Source of the DNA: Aquabacterium sp. A3
Lineage (GTDB): Bacteria > Pseudomonadota > Gammaproteobacteria > Burkholderiales > Burkholderiaceae_C
NCBI RefSeq assembly: GCF_038069945.1
Contig: NZ_JBBPEV010000001.1
Coordinates: 806,001 to 870,000 of the forward strand
DNA length: 64,000 bases
Reading direction: 5' to 3'
Below are positions 38,719-48,258 of the stretch, piece by piece; the stretch's first letter is position 1, and the number at the start of each line of letters is the position of its first letter. Below the pieces are notes generated by a model. That model was not told where the DNA came from. It searched no databases and saw only the letters and a program-made list of their open reading frames with translations. The translations under genes and the position numbers were made by a program.

Positions 38719-39554
38719 CAGCGCCGCTCCTTGTCCACCATGTGATCAGACCACCAATCGGCGGCGGCTGTGCCCTTCCTGGGCGCAAAGCTCACCGCCG
38801 TGAAGGGCACCGTCAAATCCAGCAACTGCAGACCCGCCGATACCGTGCGCTGAGGAAAGGTCAGATTGGCCTGTACCGGCTCGGTGATGGGCAGCGACAA
38901 ACTGCGCTGGATGGGCACCTGCGTCTGAATCAAGGTGTTGACCTTCACGCGAAGCGGCTCTTGCAGCCGAACCTGCGCATCGGTGCTCATCACCAGAGGC
39001 AAGGTGTGGCGCACCGGAATCACCACATCGATCGGGACATCGGCCTTGATCGGGATGCGTCCCCGGACGGGCACAGACATCGGGATGCCCAGCACCCGGG
39101 TGCGCACCATCGCGTCGATGTCCACCACCTGGTCCACCGCAATGGTCTGCTTGACCGGCACATCAACGGCGATCGGCACCTGGGTGTCGATGCTCACACG
39201 CACAGGCAGGCGCTCATCCAGGGGGATGGTCAAGGTCTGATCGATGGGCACCGACACGGGCAGCACTTCGTCAACCAGCACCTGCACCTGCTCAGACACG
39301 GTGGCGTGCACCGCCAGTTGCCTCGGCAACTCCACCAGGGCCTGCTGCTCCTGGATCACCACCTGCGCGGCCAGGTTGTTCCACACCCACCACACCACAC
39401 CCACCGCAGATGTGGCCATCAGCACCAGCAGCAACGCCGCCGTGAGCAAGAGCATGCGCCAGGTGACCGGGCGGCCATAGACCGCCAACATGGCGGCCGG
39501 GCCAGGCGCCACGCCAGGCACGGTGCTGGTGTCAGGCAGATCTGCTGGAGACAT
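38718..39554 (-). CDS. Single-pass membrane protein with dense V/I-P-V/I beta repeats (unknown)
   Basis: Not recognised. About 278 residues from ATG 39554 (a GTG at 39569 is an alternative). An N-terminal cytosolic segment precedes one membrane helix (MLLLTAALLLVLMATSAVGV) and a periplasmic region with about a dozen short strands of the form SVPI, TIPL, QVPI, DVPV, GIPM, SVPV, RIPI, DVPI, VIPV and TLPL, roughly every 8-20 residues. The helix/repeat plan matches the downstream gene, which is coupled to it. It could be a periplasm-spanning or lipid-bridge type structure, but that is speculation. Confidence 0.7.
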   Translation of the reverse strand: MSPADLPDTSTVPGVAPGPAAMLAVYGRPVTWRMLLLTAALLLVLMATSAVGVVWWVWNNLAAQVVIQEQQALVELPRQLAVHATVSEQVQVLVDEVLPVSVPIDQTLTIPLDERLPVRVSIDTQVPIAVDVPVKQTIAVDQVVDIDAMVRTRVLGIPMSVPVRGRIPIKADVPIDVVIPVRHTLPLVMSTDAQVRLQEPLRVKVNTLIQTQVPIQRSLSLPITEPVQANLTFPQRTVSAGLQLLDLTVPFTAVSFAPRKGTAAADWWSDHMVDKERR

Positions 39555-39627
39555 CGGGGGCTTGTTCACACCACCGACTATGCCACGCCCGTCCGGCGCT
39601 AAGATGCGGCCCGGAAAGAAGGCACGC

Positions 39628-39891
39628 ATGAGTGAACGCAATCTCTCGCAAGCACCAGCCCCCCACACACTGGCGGACTGGCTGGCCCACCCACTGGTGG
39701 ACGCCAGCAGTGCACAGCGCGTGTTCGCGGGTCTGCAAGCCCTTGCGGCCCGTCAAGGGGTGCCCTTGCGCGCACCGCCGCCTGAGCCCACCACCTGCTG
39801 CGGCCGAGGCTGCAACGGCTGCGTCTGGGAGGGTTTTTTTGCCGCGGCGCTTTACTGGCGCGACGAAGCCAGCCTGCTGTTGAGCGACTGA
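39628..39891 (+). CDS. Small oxidoreductase-like Cys-rich protein
   Basis: An 87-residue soluble protein whose C-terminal part reads PPEPTTCCGRGCNGCVWEGF, the Cys-rich signature of the oxidoreductase-like domain family (PF09791 type), found alone in many proteobacteria. The four clustered Cys could bind metal or cycle as dithiols. GGAAAGAAGG lies upstream of ATG 39628; ATG 39604 is an alternative. It is divergent from the beta-repeat pair and convergent with clpV (24-base gap). Function unknown. Confidence 0.75.
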   Translation: MSERNLSQAPAPHTLADWLAHPLVDASSAQRVFAGLQALAARQGVPLRAPPPEPTTCCGRGCNGCVWEGFFAAALYWRDEASLLLSD

Positions 39892-39915
39892 GGCGCTCCA
39901 GCAGACTGACGCTGT

Positions 39916-42588
39916 TCAGCTCACCTTGAACTTGAATCGCCCGTCCTTGGCGGCCGTCACCTTGATCTGCTGGATCGGGGCGCCTTCAGCCATGCGAGAC
40001 AGCACGGCATCGGCCACCTCCGGCAGCAGACTGCCGTTGAGGATGTGGTCCACAGCGCGTGCGCCGGTGTCCACCTCGGTACAGCGGGCCAGCACGGCCT
40101 CCACCAGGGCATTGTCGTAACGCAGTTCGGCCTGGTGATGGGCCTTCACCCGCGCCGCGATGCGGTCCAGCTTCAAGCGGATCACGCTGGCCAGCACCTC
40201 ATCGCCCAGAGGGTAGTACGGCACCACTTTGGTTCGCCCGATGAAGGCGGGCTTGAACACCTTGTACAGGGTGGGCCGCAGGGCCTCGGCCAGCTCATCG
40301 GCTGAAGGCAGCGCGTCGGGCGATTTCATCACCGTGCCGCCCAGGGTCTCGTCATGCGCGAAGCACGCCTGCATGATCCCTTGCGATCCCGCGTTCGACG
40401 TCAGGATGATGATGGTGTTGCGGAAGTCGATTTCGCGGCCTTCGCTGTCGTCCATCACGCCTTTGTCGAACACCTGGAAGAACATCTCCAGCACGTCCGG
40501 ATGGGCCTTCTCCACCTCGTCCAGCAACACCACGCTGTAGGGCTTGCGGCGCACGGCCTCAGTCAACACACCGCCCTCGCCATAACCCACATAACCCGGG
40601 GGCGAGCCCTTCAGACCGCTGACGCTGTGAGCCTCCTGATACTCGCTCATGTTGATGGTGATGAGGTTGCGCTCACCGCCGTACAGGATGTCGGCCAGGG
40701 CCAGGGCGGTCTCGGTCTTGCCCACCCCGCTGGGGCCCACAAACAGGAACACGCCTTTGGGCTTGTTCGGGTCTTCCAGACCCGCGCGGGCCGTGCGCAC
40801 ACGCTGCGCGATGGCCGCCAGCGCGTGGTCCTGACCGATCACGCGTTCTTGCAGCAGGGTGTGCAACTGCTGCACGGTCTTGATCTCATCCTTGACCATC
40901 TTGCCCAGCGGGATGCCCGTCCACGACGCGATGATCTCGGCCACCACATGGGCGTCCACCTGCACGGGCACCAGCGGGGCCTCGCCTTGCAGGGCGGCCA
41001 GCTCGGCCTGCTTGCCGGCCAACAACTCACGCTCGGAAGCCAGACCGCCCGGCGAGGCTTCCAGCTGGGTGCGCAAGGCCAGGATGTCTTGCACCAACTG
41101 CTGTTCATGGCTCCAGCGTTGCTCATCCGACTTCAGCCCTGCCTCGATGGCCTGACGCATTTGCGTCAACTCGTCCAGGCGATCACCATGGCGCGCGCCC
41201 GTCGCCACCTCGCGCTGCAACGCGGCCAGCTCCGCGTCCAGTCGCTCCAGATGCTTGCGGGCCTCATCAATGCGCGCGGGCGTGGCACTCTGCCCCAAGG
41301 CCACCTTGGCGCAGGCCGTGTCCAGCACGCTCACCGCCTTGTCGGGCAACTGGCGGCCGCTGATGTAGCGGGCCGACAGGCGCACCGCCTCGGTGATGGC
41401 CTCGTCCATCAGGCGCACCCCAAAGTGCTTCTCCATCAAAGGCGCCATGCCGCGCAGCATGGCTGCTGCCAGATCTTCGGTGGGCTCTTCCACCTTGATC
41501 ACCTGGAAGCGCCGCGCCAAGGCCGCATCCTTCTCAAAATACTTCTTGTACTCACCCCAGGTGGTGGCGGCAATCGTGCGCAACTCACCCCGGGCCAACG
41601 CCGGCTTGAGCAGGTTGGCCGCATCGTTTTGCCCTGCCTGCCCACCGGCGCCGATCATGGTGTGGGCCTCGTCAATGAACAGGATGACCGGATGCGGGCT
41701 TTTCTTGACCTCATCGATCACAGTCTTCAGCCGGTTCTCGAACTCGCCCTTGACCGACGCCCCCGCCTGCAGCAGCCCCATGTCCAGCACATGGATGTCC
41801 ACGCCCTTGAGGGGATCGGGCACATCGCCCAGCGCCACGCGCAGCGCCAGCCCTTCCACAACCGCCGTCTTGCCCACACCCGCCTCGCCCGTCAGGATGG
41901 GGTTGTTCTGGCGACGACGCATCAGGATGTCGATGGCCTGGCGGATCTCCGCATCACGCCCGATGACGGGGTCCACCAGCCCGTCACGGGCACGCTGCGT
42001 GAGATTGGTGGTGAACTGGTCCAGCGCAGGCGTTTTGCTGGGCCCCAGTGCCAGGGACTGACCCGGCACACCGGCATTCGCCTCGTCCTGAGCTGCCGAT
42101 CTCACCTGCGAGGCCTCACGAGAGCCACTCGTGGTCTCAGCCGTCTTGTGCTTGAGCTCGTCCAACAGGAAGCGGGCCCACAGGGGTGAGCCACGATGCG
42201 CCATCTGGCTCAGCGCAGGTTCGGTCAACAACGCCAGCACCACATGCACCCCACGGATGCGTGCCGCGTGCGACTCCAAAGAAGATATCAGCCACGCGTG
42301 CTCAAGCAACTGAGGCAGGCGCTCCGAAAAAACCGGCGTTCGTGTGTTGCCTGTCCTGAAGCGCGCCAACTCCGCCTCAAGATCACGCTGCAAGCCACTC
42401 ACCGGCACACCATAGCGCTGACACAGCACAGCCAGATCGCCTTGCCCATCTTCGAGCAAGGCCAGCAAAAAATGCTCTATGTCCACCTCGTGATGACCTC
42501 GCCCCATGCACAGACCGGCTGCACGTTCTGCAGCCTGACGGGTAGTGTCATTGAGCTTGGAAATCAGGGTTTTAAGGTTCTGGCTCAT
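39916..42588 (-). CDS. clpV: Type VI secretion ATPase ClpV (TssH)
   Basis: ClpV disassembles the contracted TssBC sheath in the cytosol. The 890-residue protein has an N-domain (about 1-160; TRQAAERAAGLCMGRGHHEV), AAA1 with Walker A GEAGVGKT and Walker B VILFIDEAH, a middle coiled domain (about 410-510), and AAA2 with GPSGVGKTE and SVVLLDEVEKAHPDV. The N-domain and GHHEVDIEHFLLALLE segment distinguish it from ClpB. ATG 42588 has AGGAG upstream. It is the last gene of the leftward T6SS operon. Confidence 0.95.
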   Translation of the reverse strand: MSQNLKTLISKLNDTTRQAAERAAGLCMGRGHHEVDIEHFLLALLEDGQGDLAVLCQRYGVPVSGLQRDLEAELARFRTGNTRTPVFSERLPQLLEHAWLISSLESHAARIRGVHVVLALLTEPALSQMAHRGSPLWARFLLDELKHKTAETTSGSREASQVRSAAQDEANAGVPGQSLALGPSKTPALDQFTTNLTQRARDGLVDPVIGRDAEIRQAIDILMRRRQNNPILTGEAGVGKTAVVEGLALRVALGDVPDPLKGVDIHVLDMGLLQAGASVKGEFENRLKTVIDEVKKSPHPVILFIDEAHTMIGAGGQAGQNDAANLLKPALARGELRTIAATTWGEYKKYFEKDAALARRFQVIKVEEPTEDLAAAMLRGMAPLMEKHFGVRLMDEAITEAVRLSARYISGRQLPDKAVSVLDTACAKVALGQSATPARIDEARKHLERLDAELAALQREVATGARHGDRLDELTQMRQAIEAGLKSDEQRWSHEQQLVQDILALRTQLEASPGGLASERELLAGKQAELAALQGEAPLVPVQVDAHVVAEIIASWTGIPLGKMVKDEIKTVQQLHTLLQERVIGQDHALAAIAQRVRTARAGLEDPNKPKGVFLFVGPSGVGKTETALALADILYGGERNLITINMSEYQEAHSVSGLKGSPPGYVGYGEGGVLTEAVRRKPYSVVLLDEVEKAHPDVLEMFFQVFDKGVMDDSEGREIDFRNTIIILTSNAGSQGIMQACFAHDETLGGTVMKSPDALPSADELAEALRPTLYKVFKPAFIGRTKVVPYYPLGDEVLASVIRLKLDRIAARVKAHHQAELRYDNALVEAVLARCTEVDTGARAVDHILNGSLLPEVADAVLSRMAEGAPIQQIKVTAAKDGRFKFKVS

Positions 42589-42625
42589 GAAAGGAACTCC
42601 TGGATATTTATACAAATACGCCGCA

Positions 42626-43750
42626 TCACGCCAGGCTCAAGCCAAAGCAGACATCGGCGCGATCTTGCTCAGATGGTCGCGTCGTGAGGAAGGTGTCCCA
42701 CCCCAGACGCCCCTGGGTTTCCGGACGTGAGGACAGCAGTGCACTAGAATTGACCGACTCCTTCTTGAGAAGAAGCTGCAGTTCGTACTCAAGGTGGGTG
42801 CCGGACAGCACATGCAACATGTGCCCCAAAGCCCTCGACCCAGCGGCGCCCGGCAGGAAGCGGTCGTAATCGCGGGACGACAACGGCCCTAACACCACCC
42901 TTACACGTAAATCACGCTGCCAGACGCGTTCGCCCAACAAGGCAGTTTTACCTAGTCTCAGACCCTGATTGACGCTACCCAGCACCGGGCGCTCCCCCCT
43001 GGGTACACCACACCAGCGGCCGACAAACTGCCGAATCTTGACCGTGACGCCGAACCGCTCCGACAAAATGGCGCTCAGCCGCCACGCCGACATGGCTCGC
43101 TGCTGCGAGGCTGAGGCGTAAAACGCCAGAGACTCACAGGCCTCGGCACCCCGCGCGGTAGCTTTTGCCGCCAGCGGGCCCAGCCCTCCCAGCGACATGA
43201 CCGCCGGCAGGAAGCCACGGTGAGCAGCGCGCTCGTACTGCAAGGCCAGGCGATGTTTGCGCCATGCCTCGTAAAACAGGCTCACAGCGCGATGACTGAA
43301 CACATCCATGAACGCTCTCGGGGCCTGATCACGGTGCATCAACTGTTGCGCCAGGATCGATTCGGTGTAGTACAAGGGCAATGCCCCCGACACCCCCAAC
43401 AGCCCCATGAACGCCGGCGTCATTTCAATGCGATCAATCTGTGCTGGCAGCACACCAGCCGACATGCCGCCAGCAATCCAGGACTGATGATCGCTGCCCC
43501 CCACGCTGGGGACATGCACTGTCGTTGACGATACCGACGGACGAGCTGACAAGGCCTCAATCTCGCTAGGCGCAAACGAAAGGGACAGGGAGTTCTGAAA
43601 GCGGATACGCGACAACCCCGGCTTACCCTGTTGGGCATCGGCCAGCCAGTGATCCAGCACCCTTACCGCGCTGAAGAAACTGAACTGTTGAGGATGCTCC
43701 AGCAGACGCTGGATCACAGCAGTTTGAGATCGCCGTTGCGTGGAGGACAT
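42626..43750 (-). CDS. tssG: T6SS baseplate protein TssG
   Basis: TssG is part of the T6SS baseplate wedge with TssE, TssF and TssK. The 374-residue protein shows conserved blocks of the family: FFSAVRVLDHWLADA, the MTPAFMGLLGVSGALPLYY motif (typical of VasB/ImpH proteins) and FYEAWRKHRLALQYER. ATG 43750 is taken; a GTG two codons upstream is possible. It overlaps the 3' end of tssF by 37 bases, indicating coupling, and is followed by clpV 37 bases on. Confidence 0.93.
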   Translation of the reverse strand: MSSTQRRSQTAVIQRLLEHPQQFSFFSAVRVLDHWLADAQQGKPGLSRIRFQNSLSLSFAPSEIEALSARPSVSSTTVHVPSVGGSDHQSWIAGGMSAGVLPAQIDRIEMTPAFMGLLGVSGALPLYYTESILAQQLMHRDQAPRAFMDVFSHRAVSLFYEAWRKHRLALQYERAAHRGFLPAVMSLGGLGPLAAKATARGAEACESLAFYASASQQRAMSAWRLSAILSERFGVTVKIRQFVGRWCGVPRGERPVLGSVNQGLRLGKTALLGERVWQRDLRVRVVLGPLSSRDYDRFLPGAAGSRALGHMLHVLSGTHLEYELQLLLKKESVNSSALLSSRPETQGRLGWDTFLTTRPSEQDRADVCFGLSLA

Positions 43751-45654
43751 GAACACAGCACCTCTTGGGTTCTGGAAGACAAGACGGTCAACTGACTGAA
43801 GCTGTTGAGATGGGCAGCCAGACCAAAAAAACGGTCCAGTACCATGGAAAACAGGCCCAAGCCCGTGCCCACAAAGCTGTCCTCATCAACGGTCAACCGC
43901 ACCTCTGTGCCCCGGACAAAAGTGGCATAAGGCTCGCCTGGTAACCAGGCCACTTTGGGCAAGTACTCCACCGCAACCAGGCCATCGACCTGCCGCTGGT
44001 TGGCAGACTGACGACCAAAGTCATACAACCGCAGCATTTCCTTGAGCCCGTCGATGCCCGAGGCACTGAGTGACAAGTGATTGAGCGACAAATGCGAGAT
44101 CAAGCGCCACAACATCCCTGGGCCGCGCGACATCCGCACTGGCGCCGAGGGACGACGCAGCAAGCGAATCTCCCGGGCCACACCACCGCCAGGCATGAAC
44201 AGATCCCCACCGGTTGCACCAATCGGCAGCATGGTGGGCAGATCCCGATTGGTGGCCATCACGTCAATCGACAAGGTCTCGGCCATGGGCTGCGCGGGGG
44301 CCATATCGCCATCGACCAAGGTCAACGACAGCTCATGACCCGGACTGGCGGCGGCCAGCACAGGATCGCGCGAGGCAGACCAGTACACCGCCCCTTGATG
44401 ATGTTCTCGCAACGCCCCAGCCCTGCCCTCATTCGCGGCCCACAACACCCCATCATCCCGACCCTCGTGATGGCGTACCGAAAAGAAAGGGCGGACTTCC
44501 TGCACTGACTCCCCTTGCGGCGTCTGTTGCAGCCGGTACACGCGCTTGATGGCGTGGACTTCGTAAGCATGGGCTCGTCGCCCGTCCACCACCACCGGAT
44601 AAGCCACTTCCTGGTGAGTCAAGCGGATGGGGTCAGCGGCATGCGCAAACACATTCACCACCGGCGTACACCCCAGCAGCACGTTTCGCTGGTGCACGGC
44701 CTCCAGTTGCCTGGACTCTTCGGAGTCGGATCGAACCTGGGTCAGCAGCACATGCAACATGATGCGTTGCATCTGGCGGCCGGGCGCCTGAGACGGCGCT
44801 TGATCCACCAGCGAGAGGTGGGCAGGCAGGCGCACCGGCAGATCAATGAAGTTGAACTTCTCAGGGAAAGCGAAGTACTCGGTCAGCAATCGATAGGCAG
44901 GATGAGAGCGAGCATCGAGATCGATCAACGATTCGTCGTCCTCAAACCCGACCAGTTCGGGCATCAGCGGCAAACCATCACGGTCGGTTACTTCCTGCCA
45001 GGCCTCGTGCTCACCGAGCTGCACCATCAAGCGAACCGCCTTGCGACACAAGGCCTCTCGTAACACGGACACCTGTGATGGCTCGCCATCCAGATAGATT
45101 CGCACGGGTTGATCCGTCAGGCAATCCCAACTGGCCCGCGGGTTGGTCAACTCAAAAGTGAACGAGATGGCCGAGGTCGCGTCTTTGGGCAGGCGCGTCC
45201 CCGCTGGAGCCGCCAACGCTTGTCGGTAGGTGACAGTAAAGAGCTGGATGGGCAACAAAACCACCTCTTGCGAGGTTCTGAACTGACACGGCACGCCCTT
45301 GATGGGGCGAGAGACCACCTCGGTGTGACGAGGAACATTCACAGAACTGTTCTGCAGCACGCCTCCGGTATCCAGCTGGGCGATCGAACACGAGGGAAAC
45401 GGACGCAGGTAGTGCGGATACAGCACCTCGATCAACGACTCCGTGAACAACGGGAAATCGTCGTCCAGACGCTTGTGGATGCGCGCGGCCAACAAGGCAA
45501 AAGACTCGATCATGCGCTCGACATGCGGGTCCTGCGCCGTGTCGCCACGCAAATGCAATGCACCCGCTACTCGGGGATAACGAGCGGCGAACTCCTGACT
45601 TTGCTCGCGCAGCAAGGCGAGCTCACGCTCGTAGTGGGGCAGCAATTCATCCAT
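43714..45654 (-). CDS. tssF: T6SS baseplate protein TssF
   Basis: TssF is the largest wedge subunit of the T6SS baseplate. The 646-residue protein starts MDELLPHYERELALLREQSQ and has AARYPRVAGALHLRGDTAQD and DPHVERMIESFALLAARIHK, all diagnostic of VasA/ImpG, then TESLIEVLYPHYLRPFPSCS. The ATG at 45654 is chosen over a TTG four codons upstream. It lies 12 bases after tssE and overlaps tssG. Confidence 0.95.
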   Translation of the reverse strand: MDELLPHYERELALLREQSQEFAARYPRVAGALHLRGDTAQDPHVERMIESFALLAARIHKRLDDDFPLFTESLIEVLYPHYLRPFPSCSIAQLDTGGVLQNSSVNVPRHTEVVSRPIKGVPCQFRTSQEVVLLPIQLFTVTYRQALAAPAGTRLPKDATSAISFTFELTNPRASWDCLTDQPVRIYLDGEPSQVSVLREALCRKAVRLMVQLGEHEAWQEVTDRDGLPLMPELVGFEDDESLIDLDARSHPAYRLLTEYFAFPEKFNFIDLPVRLPAHLSLVDQAPSQAPGRQMQRIMLHVLLTQVRSDSEESRQLEAVHQRNVLLGCTPVVNVFAHAADPIRLTHQEVAYPVVVDGRRAHAYEVHAIKRVYRLQQTPQGESVQEVRPFFSVRHHEGRDDGVLWAANEGRAGALREHHQGAVYWSASRDPVLAAASPGHELSLTLVDGDMAPAQPMAETLSIDVMATNRDLPTMLPIGATGGDLFMPGGGVAREIRLLRRPSAPVRMSRGPGMLWRLISHLSLNHLSLSASGIDGLKEMLRLYDFGRQSANQRQVDGLVAVEYLPKVAWLPGEPYATFVRGTEVRLTVDEDSFVGTGLGLFSMVLDRFFGLAAHLNSFSQLTVLSSRTQEVLCSCPPRNGDLKLL

Positions 45655-45666
45655 GAAAGTTCGCAA

Positions 45667-46149
45667 TCAATTACGCAAAGAGGCTTGCCGAACAGCGTAC
45701 CGCTGCGTGGTGGGCTGGAGCATGGCGTCGAAACTGACCGGCTCGATGGCCGGGTTGATCACCAACGTGGCGTGAATGGCAAACCGCAGGCCCAAACCCA
45801 GCTGCTGGGTGTCGATCAGACGCACGCGCACCGAGGTGAGGCGACGCTCGTGGCACTGGATGGCAGACGCGATGGATTGGCAGATGCCTTCGCGATGTTC
45901 GGGATTGTCTAAGCTCAATCCCACAAAATCGCGTAAACCGAAAGTGATCACCGATCGGGCCGCATGAGGACGATCGCGCAACTCATGCGGCTGCAATCCT
46001 GTACGGGTGTTCAGCAGCGACTCCAGATCACGGGCCACGCTGTCTTTGACCTGCGACAGCGTCAACTGCTGGCGCATGCCATCGTGCCCTTCCACCTGGC
46101 GACATCCAGTCAAACGATCAAGCAGAAATGGGTCGAACTTCAATGTCAT
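45667..46149 (-). CDS. tssE: T6SS baseplate protein TssE (gp25-like)
   Basis: TssE is the gp25-like baseplate subunit from which the sheath polymerises. The 160-residue protein has the family blocks SVARDLESLLNTR, RSVITFGLRDFVGLSLDNP and ISFAI-like strands near the end (LGLRFAIHATLVINP). It follows hcp, from which it is separated by a terminator-like hairpin, and precedes tssF by 12 bases. Confidence 0.92.
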   Translation of the reverse strand: MTLKFDPFLLDRLTGCRQVEGHDGMRQQLTLSQVKDSVARDLESLLNTRTGLQPHELRDRPHAARSVITFGLRDFVGLSLDNPEHREGICQSIASAIQCHERRLTSVRVRLIDTQQLGLGLRFAIHATLVINPAIEPVSFDAMLQPTTQRYAVRQASLRN

Positions 46150-46157
46150 ACCCTCAG

Positions 46158-46183
46158 AAAAAAGCCGCGGCAGGCCGCGGCTT
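46158..46183 (-). terminator. Intrinsic terminator/attenuator after hcp
   Basis: On the minus strand a 10-base GC-rich stem (AAGCCGCGGC/GCCGCGGCTT) is followed at once by six T. It stands 25 bases after the hcp stop and before tssE, so part of the transcripts should end here, giving more Hcp than baseplate mRNA. Confidence 0.85.
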
Positions 46184-46207
46184 CGCTGCTAACAGCAAAA
46201 TTCGGCG

Positions 46208-46714
46208 TCAGATACCAAAGGTGTTGGTGTTCTTGGCCAGGCTCCATGCAGTCTGGTTGCTGCCCGAGGTGCCGCCGCCTTCGATCTTCTGCTGCTGGTA
46301 CTGCCATTGCACCGACGCGTACTTCAGCGCGAAAGATTCAGTGGGCAGGCCTTCGGCACTGACCTGAGGCGTCACACGGGAAATCAGGGCGTGCTTCAGC
46401 TTGATCGTCAAGTACTTGACGCGTTTGCTGCCGTCGGCACGCATGAAGTCGATCGTGATGGAGTCAAAGGTGTAACCAGCAGATGCAGCTTCCCACAGTT
46501 TGGGGCTGGTCAGGTCCAGATCCTTGGTGAACACCATGTCACCATGTTCGCAGCGTTCTGAGGTGTGACCACCCGCCGTCGAAGAGGTCGCCGACTTGGG
46601 CTGGCGAATGTCATGGGCCCACGAGCCCACTTCCAGCCACTTGGCGTGTTCAGCGTCCTTCGACTCGCCTTCGATCTTGTACTTGCCTTCGAACTTGATG
46701 TAGATATCTTTCAT
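46208..46714 (-). CDS. hcp: T6SS tube protein Hcp (TssD)
   Basis: Hcp stacks as hexamers to form the inner tube and is secreted. The 168-residue protein reads MKDIYIKFEGKYKIEGESKD, KWLEVGSWAHDIRQP, and has a strand pattern (VKYLTIKLKHALISRV; FALKYASVQWQYQQQ) typical of Hcp1-like proteins. It lies 58 bases after tssC; a palindrome sits in that gap and a terminator follows the gene, pointing to separately tuned expression. Confidence 0.95.
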   Translation of the reverse strand: MKDIYIKFEGKYKIEGESKDAEHAKWLEVGSWAHDIRQPKSATSSTAGGHTSERCEHGDMVFTKDLDLTSPKLWEAASAGYTFDSITIDFMRADGSKRVKYLTIKLKHALISRVTPQVSAEGLPTESFALKYASVQWQYQQQKIEGGGTSGSNQTAWSLAKNTNTFGI

Positions 46715-46735
46715 GTTTCCCTCAAATTAATGAAT

Positions 46736-46751
46736 GGTCACAGGTGACCAA
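46736..46751 (-). other. Palindrome between tssC and hcp
   Basis: TGGTCAC-AG-GTGACCA, perfect 7-base arms, in the 58-base gap upstream of hcp. It could form an RNA hairpin that protects or processes the hcp message, or be an operator for an extra hcp promoter. Confidence 0.5.
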
Positions 46752-46772
46752 GGTTGACTGAATTGCCTGAAG

Positions 46773-48254
46773 TCAGCCATTAGCCGACTGCGGCAGCTCC
46801 GCCACGAGTCGCAGCGACACCGACAGCTCATCGAGCTGGAAGTGCGGCCGCAAGAAGGCGACTGCGCGATACGCACCCGCCTTGCCTGGCGTCTCCGTCA
46901 CCTTCACGGAAGCTTCGCGCAAGGGGAACTGAGCCTTGGCTTCCTGACTGGCGCCGTCGTCCAACAACACGTACTGCGAAATCCAGCGATTGAGGAACTC
47001 TTCAACATTACCCGCCGAGGCAAAGCTGCCGATCTTGTCCCTCATCATGGCCTTGAGGTAATGCGCCACACGCGACACGGCGAAGATGTACTGCATCTGC
47101 GCGGCCAACTGGGCATTGGCATTGGCCGCATCGCTGTCAAACTTCTTGGCCTTCTGGGCCGACTGGGCACCAAAAAATGCTGCGTAATCAGTGTTCTTGC
47201 AATGCACCAGGGGCATGAAGCCCAGGTCGCTCAGCTCTTTCTCACGACGGTCGGTGATGGCCACCTCGGTCGGGCACTTCAGCGCCACTTCACCATCATC
47301 GGTCTTGAAAGTGTGCGTGGGCAGGTCTTCGACCAAGCCGCCGCCTTCAACACCACGGATGGCGGCGCACCAGCCGTAGCTTTCAAAGGCGGACGTCAAA
47401 CGCGCGGCGAAGGCATAGGCCGTGTTCACCCACAGGTAGCGGCTGTGATCCGTGCCGTCCACCGACTCGACAAAGTTGAAACCTTCAACCACGTTACCGT
47501 CTTTGGCGTTGTAAGGCAGACGCCCAAGGAAACGGGGCACGGTCAAGCCCACATACCGTGAATCTTCGGATTCACGGAAGGACTTCCACTTGGCGTACTC
47601 GATGGTGTCGAACACCTTGGCCAGATCGCGAGGCTTGCCCAGTTCAGTAAATGACTCCAGGCCGAACAACTCAGGGGATGCTGCCGCAATCATCGGCGCG
47701 TGCGCTGCCGCCGCCACATGGGACATCTGCTCGACGAAGTACATGTCTTCGGCCGAGCGGCCCACGTCGAAGTCACCTACCAAGGCACCAAACGGCGCGC
47801 CACCAAACGTGCCGAACTCTTCCTCATAGACCTTCTTGAAGAGAGCGGACTGGTCAAAATCGATGGCCGTCTTGAAGTCTTTGACCAACTCGCGCTTGGT
47901 GGTGTTGAACACCTTGATCTTGAGCTGCTCGCCGGTCGAGGTGTGCTTGCACAGGTAGTGAAGGCCTGTCCACGAAGACTCGAGCTTCTGGAACTCGGCG
48001 GCATGGATGACTTCGCTGAGTTGCTGAGAAATCAGGTGATCGATCTCGGCGATGCGAGCGTCGATGTTGGCGGCCAGGTTGTCGGAGACCACCACCGTGC
48101 CGTGCAGCACCTCACGCACCAGTTCGCTGATGATGTCTTTGGCGCGGGCATGCTCGGTATCGGACTTGGCAACCTTGCTGCGAGAGACGATGTCGTCGAG
48201 CAGGCTGAGGCCCTCGTGAAGGCCGGCGGGTTGGGCTTGAAGTTGTGCGCTCAT
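46773..48254 (-). CDS. tssC: T6SS contractile sheath large subunit TssC
   Basis: TssC forms the contractile sheath with TssB. The 493-residue protein has the conserved LESSWTGLHYLCKHTSTGEQ block, AMKSFRESEDSRYVGL-like KSFRESEDSRYVGLTVPRFL, and PYNAKDGNVVEGFNF. ATG 48254 is 4 bases after tssB stop; the upstream in-frame extension overlaps tssB and is rejected. Length is usual for the family. Confidence 0.96.
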   Translation of the reverse strand: MSAQLQAQPAGLHEGLSLLDDIVSRSKVAKSDTEHARAKDIISELVREVLHGTVVVSDNLAANIDARIAEIDHLISQQLSEVIHAAEFQKLESSWTGLHYLCKHTSTGEQLKIKVFNTTKRELVKDFKTAIDFDQSALFKKVYEEEFGTFGGAPFGALVGDFDVGRSAEDMYFVEQMSHVAAAAHAPMIAAASPELFGLESFTELGKPRDLAKVFDTIEYAKWKSFRESEDSRYVGLTVPRFLGRLPYNAKDGNVVEGFNFVESVDGTDHSRYLWVNTAYAFAARLTSAFESYGWCAAIRGVEGGGLVEDLPTHTFKTDDGEVALKCPTEVAITDRREKELSDLGFMPLVHCKNTDYAAFFGAQSAQKAKKFDSDAANANAQLAAQMQYIFAVSRVAHYLKAMMRDKIGSFASAGNVEEFLNRWISQYVLLDDGASQEAKAQFPLREASVKVTETPGKAGAYRAVAFLRPHFQLDELSVSLRLVAELPQSANG

Positions 48255-48258
48255 GCTC

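Noticed and set aside
40354..42189. 611-codon plus-strand open frame opposite clpV
   Set aside because: Composition is that of a reverse complement of coding DNA; the minus strand has all ClpV motifs.
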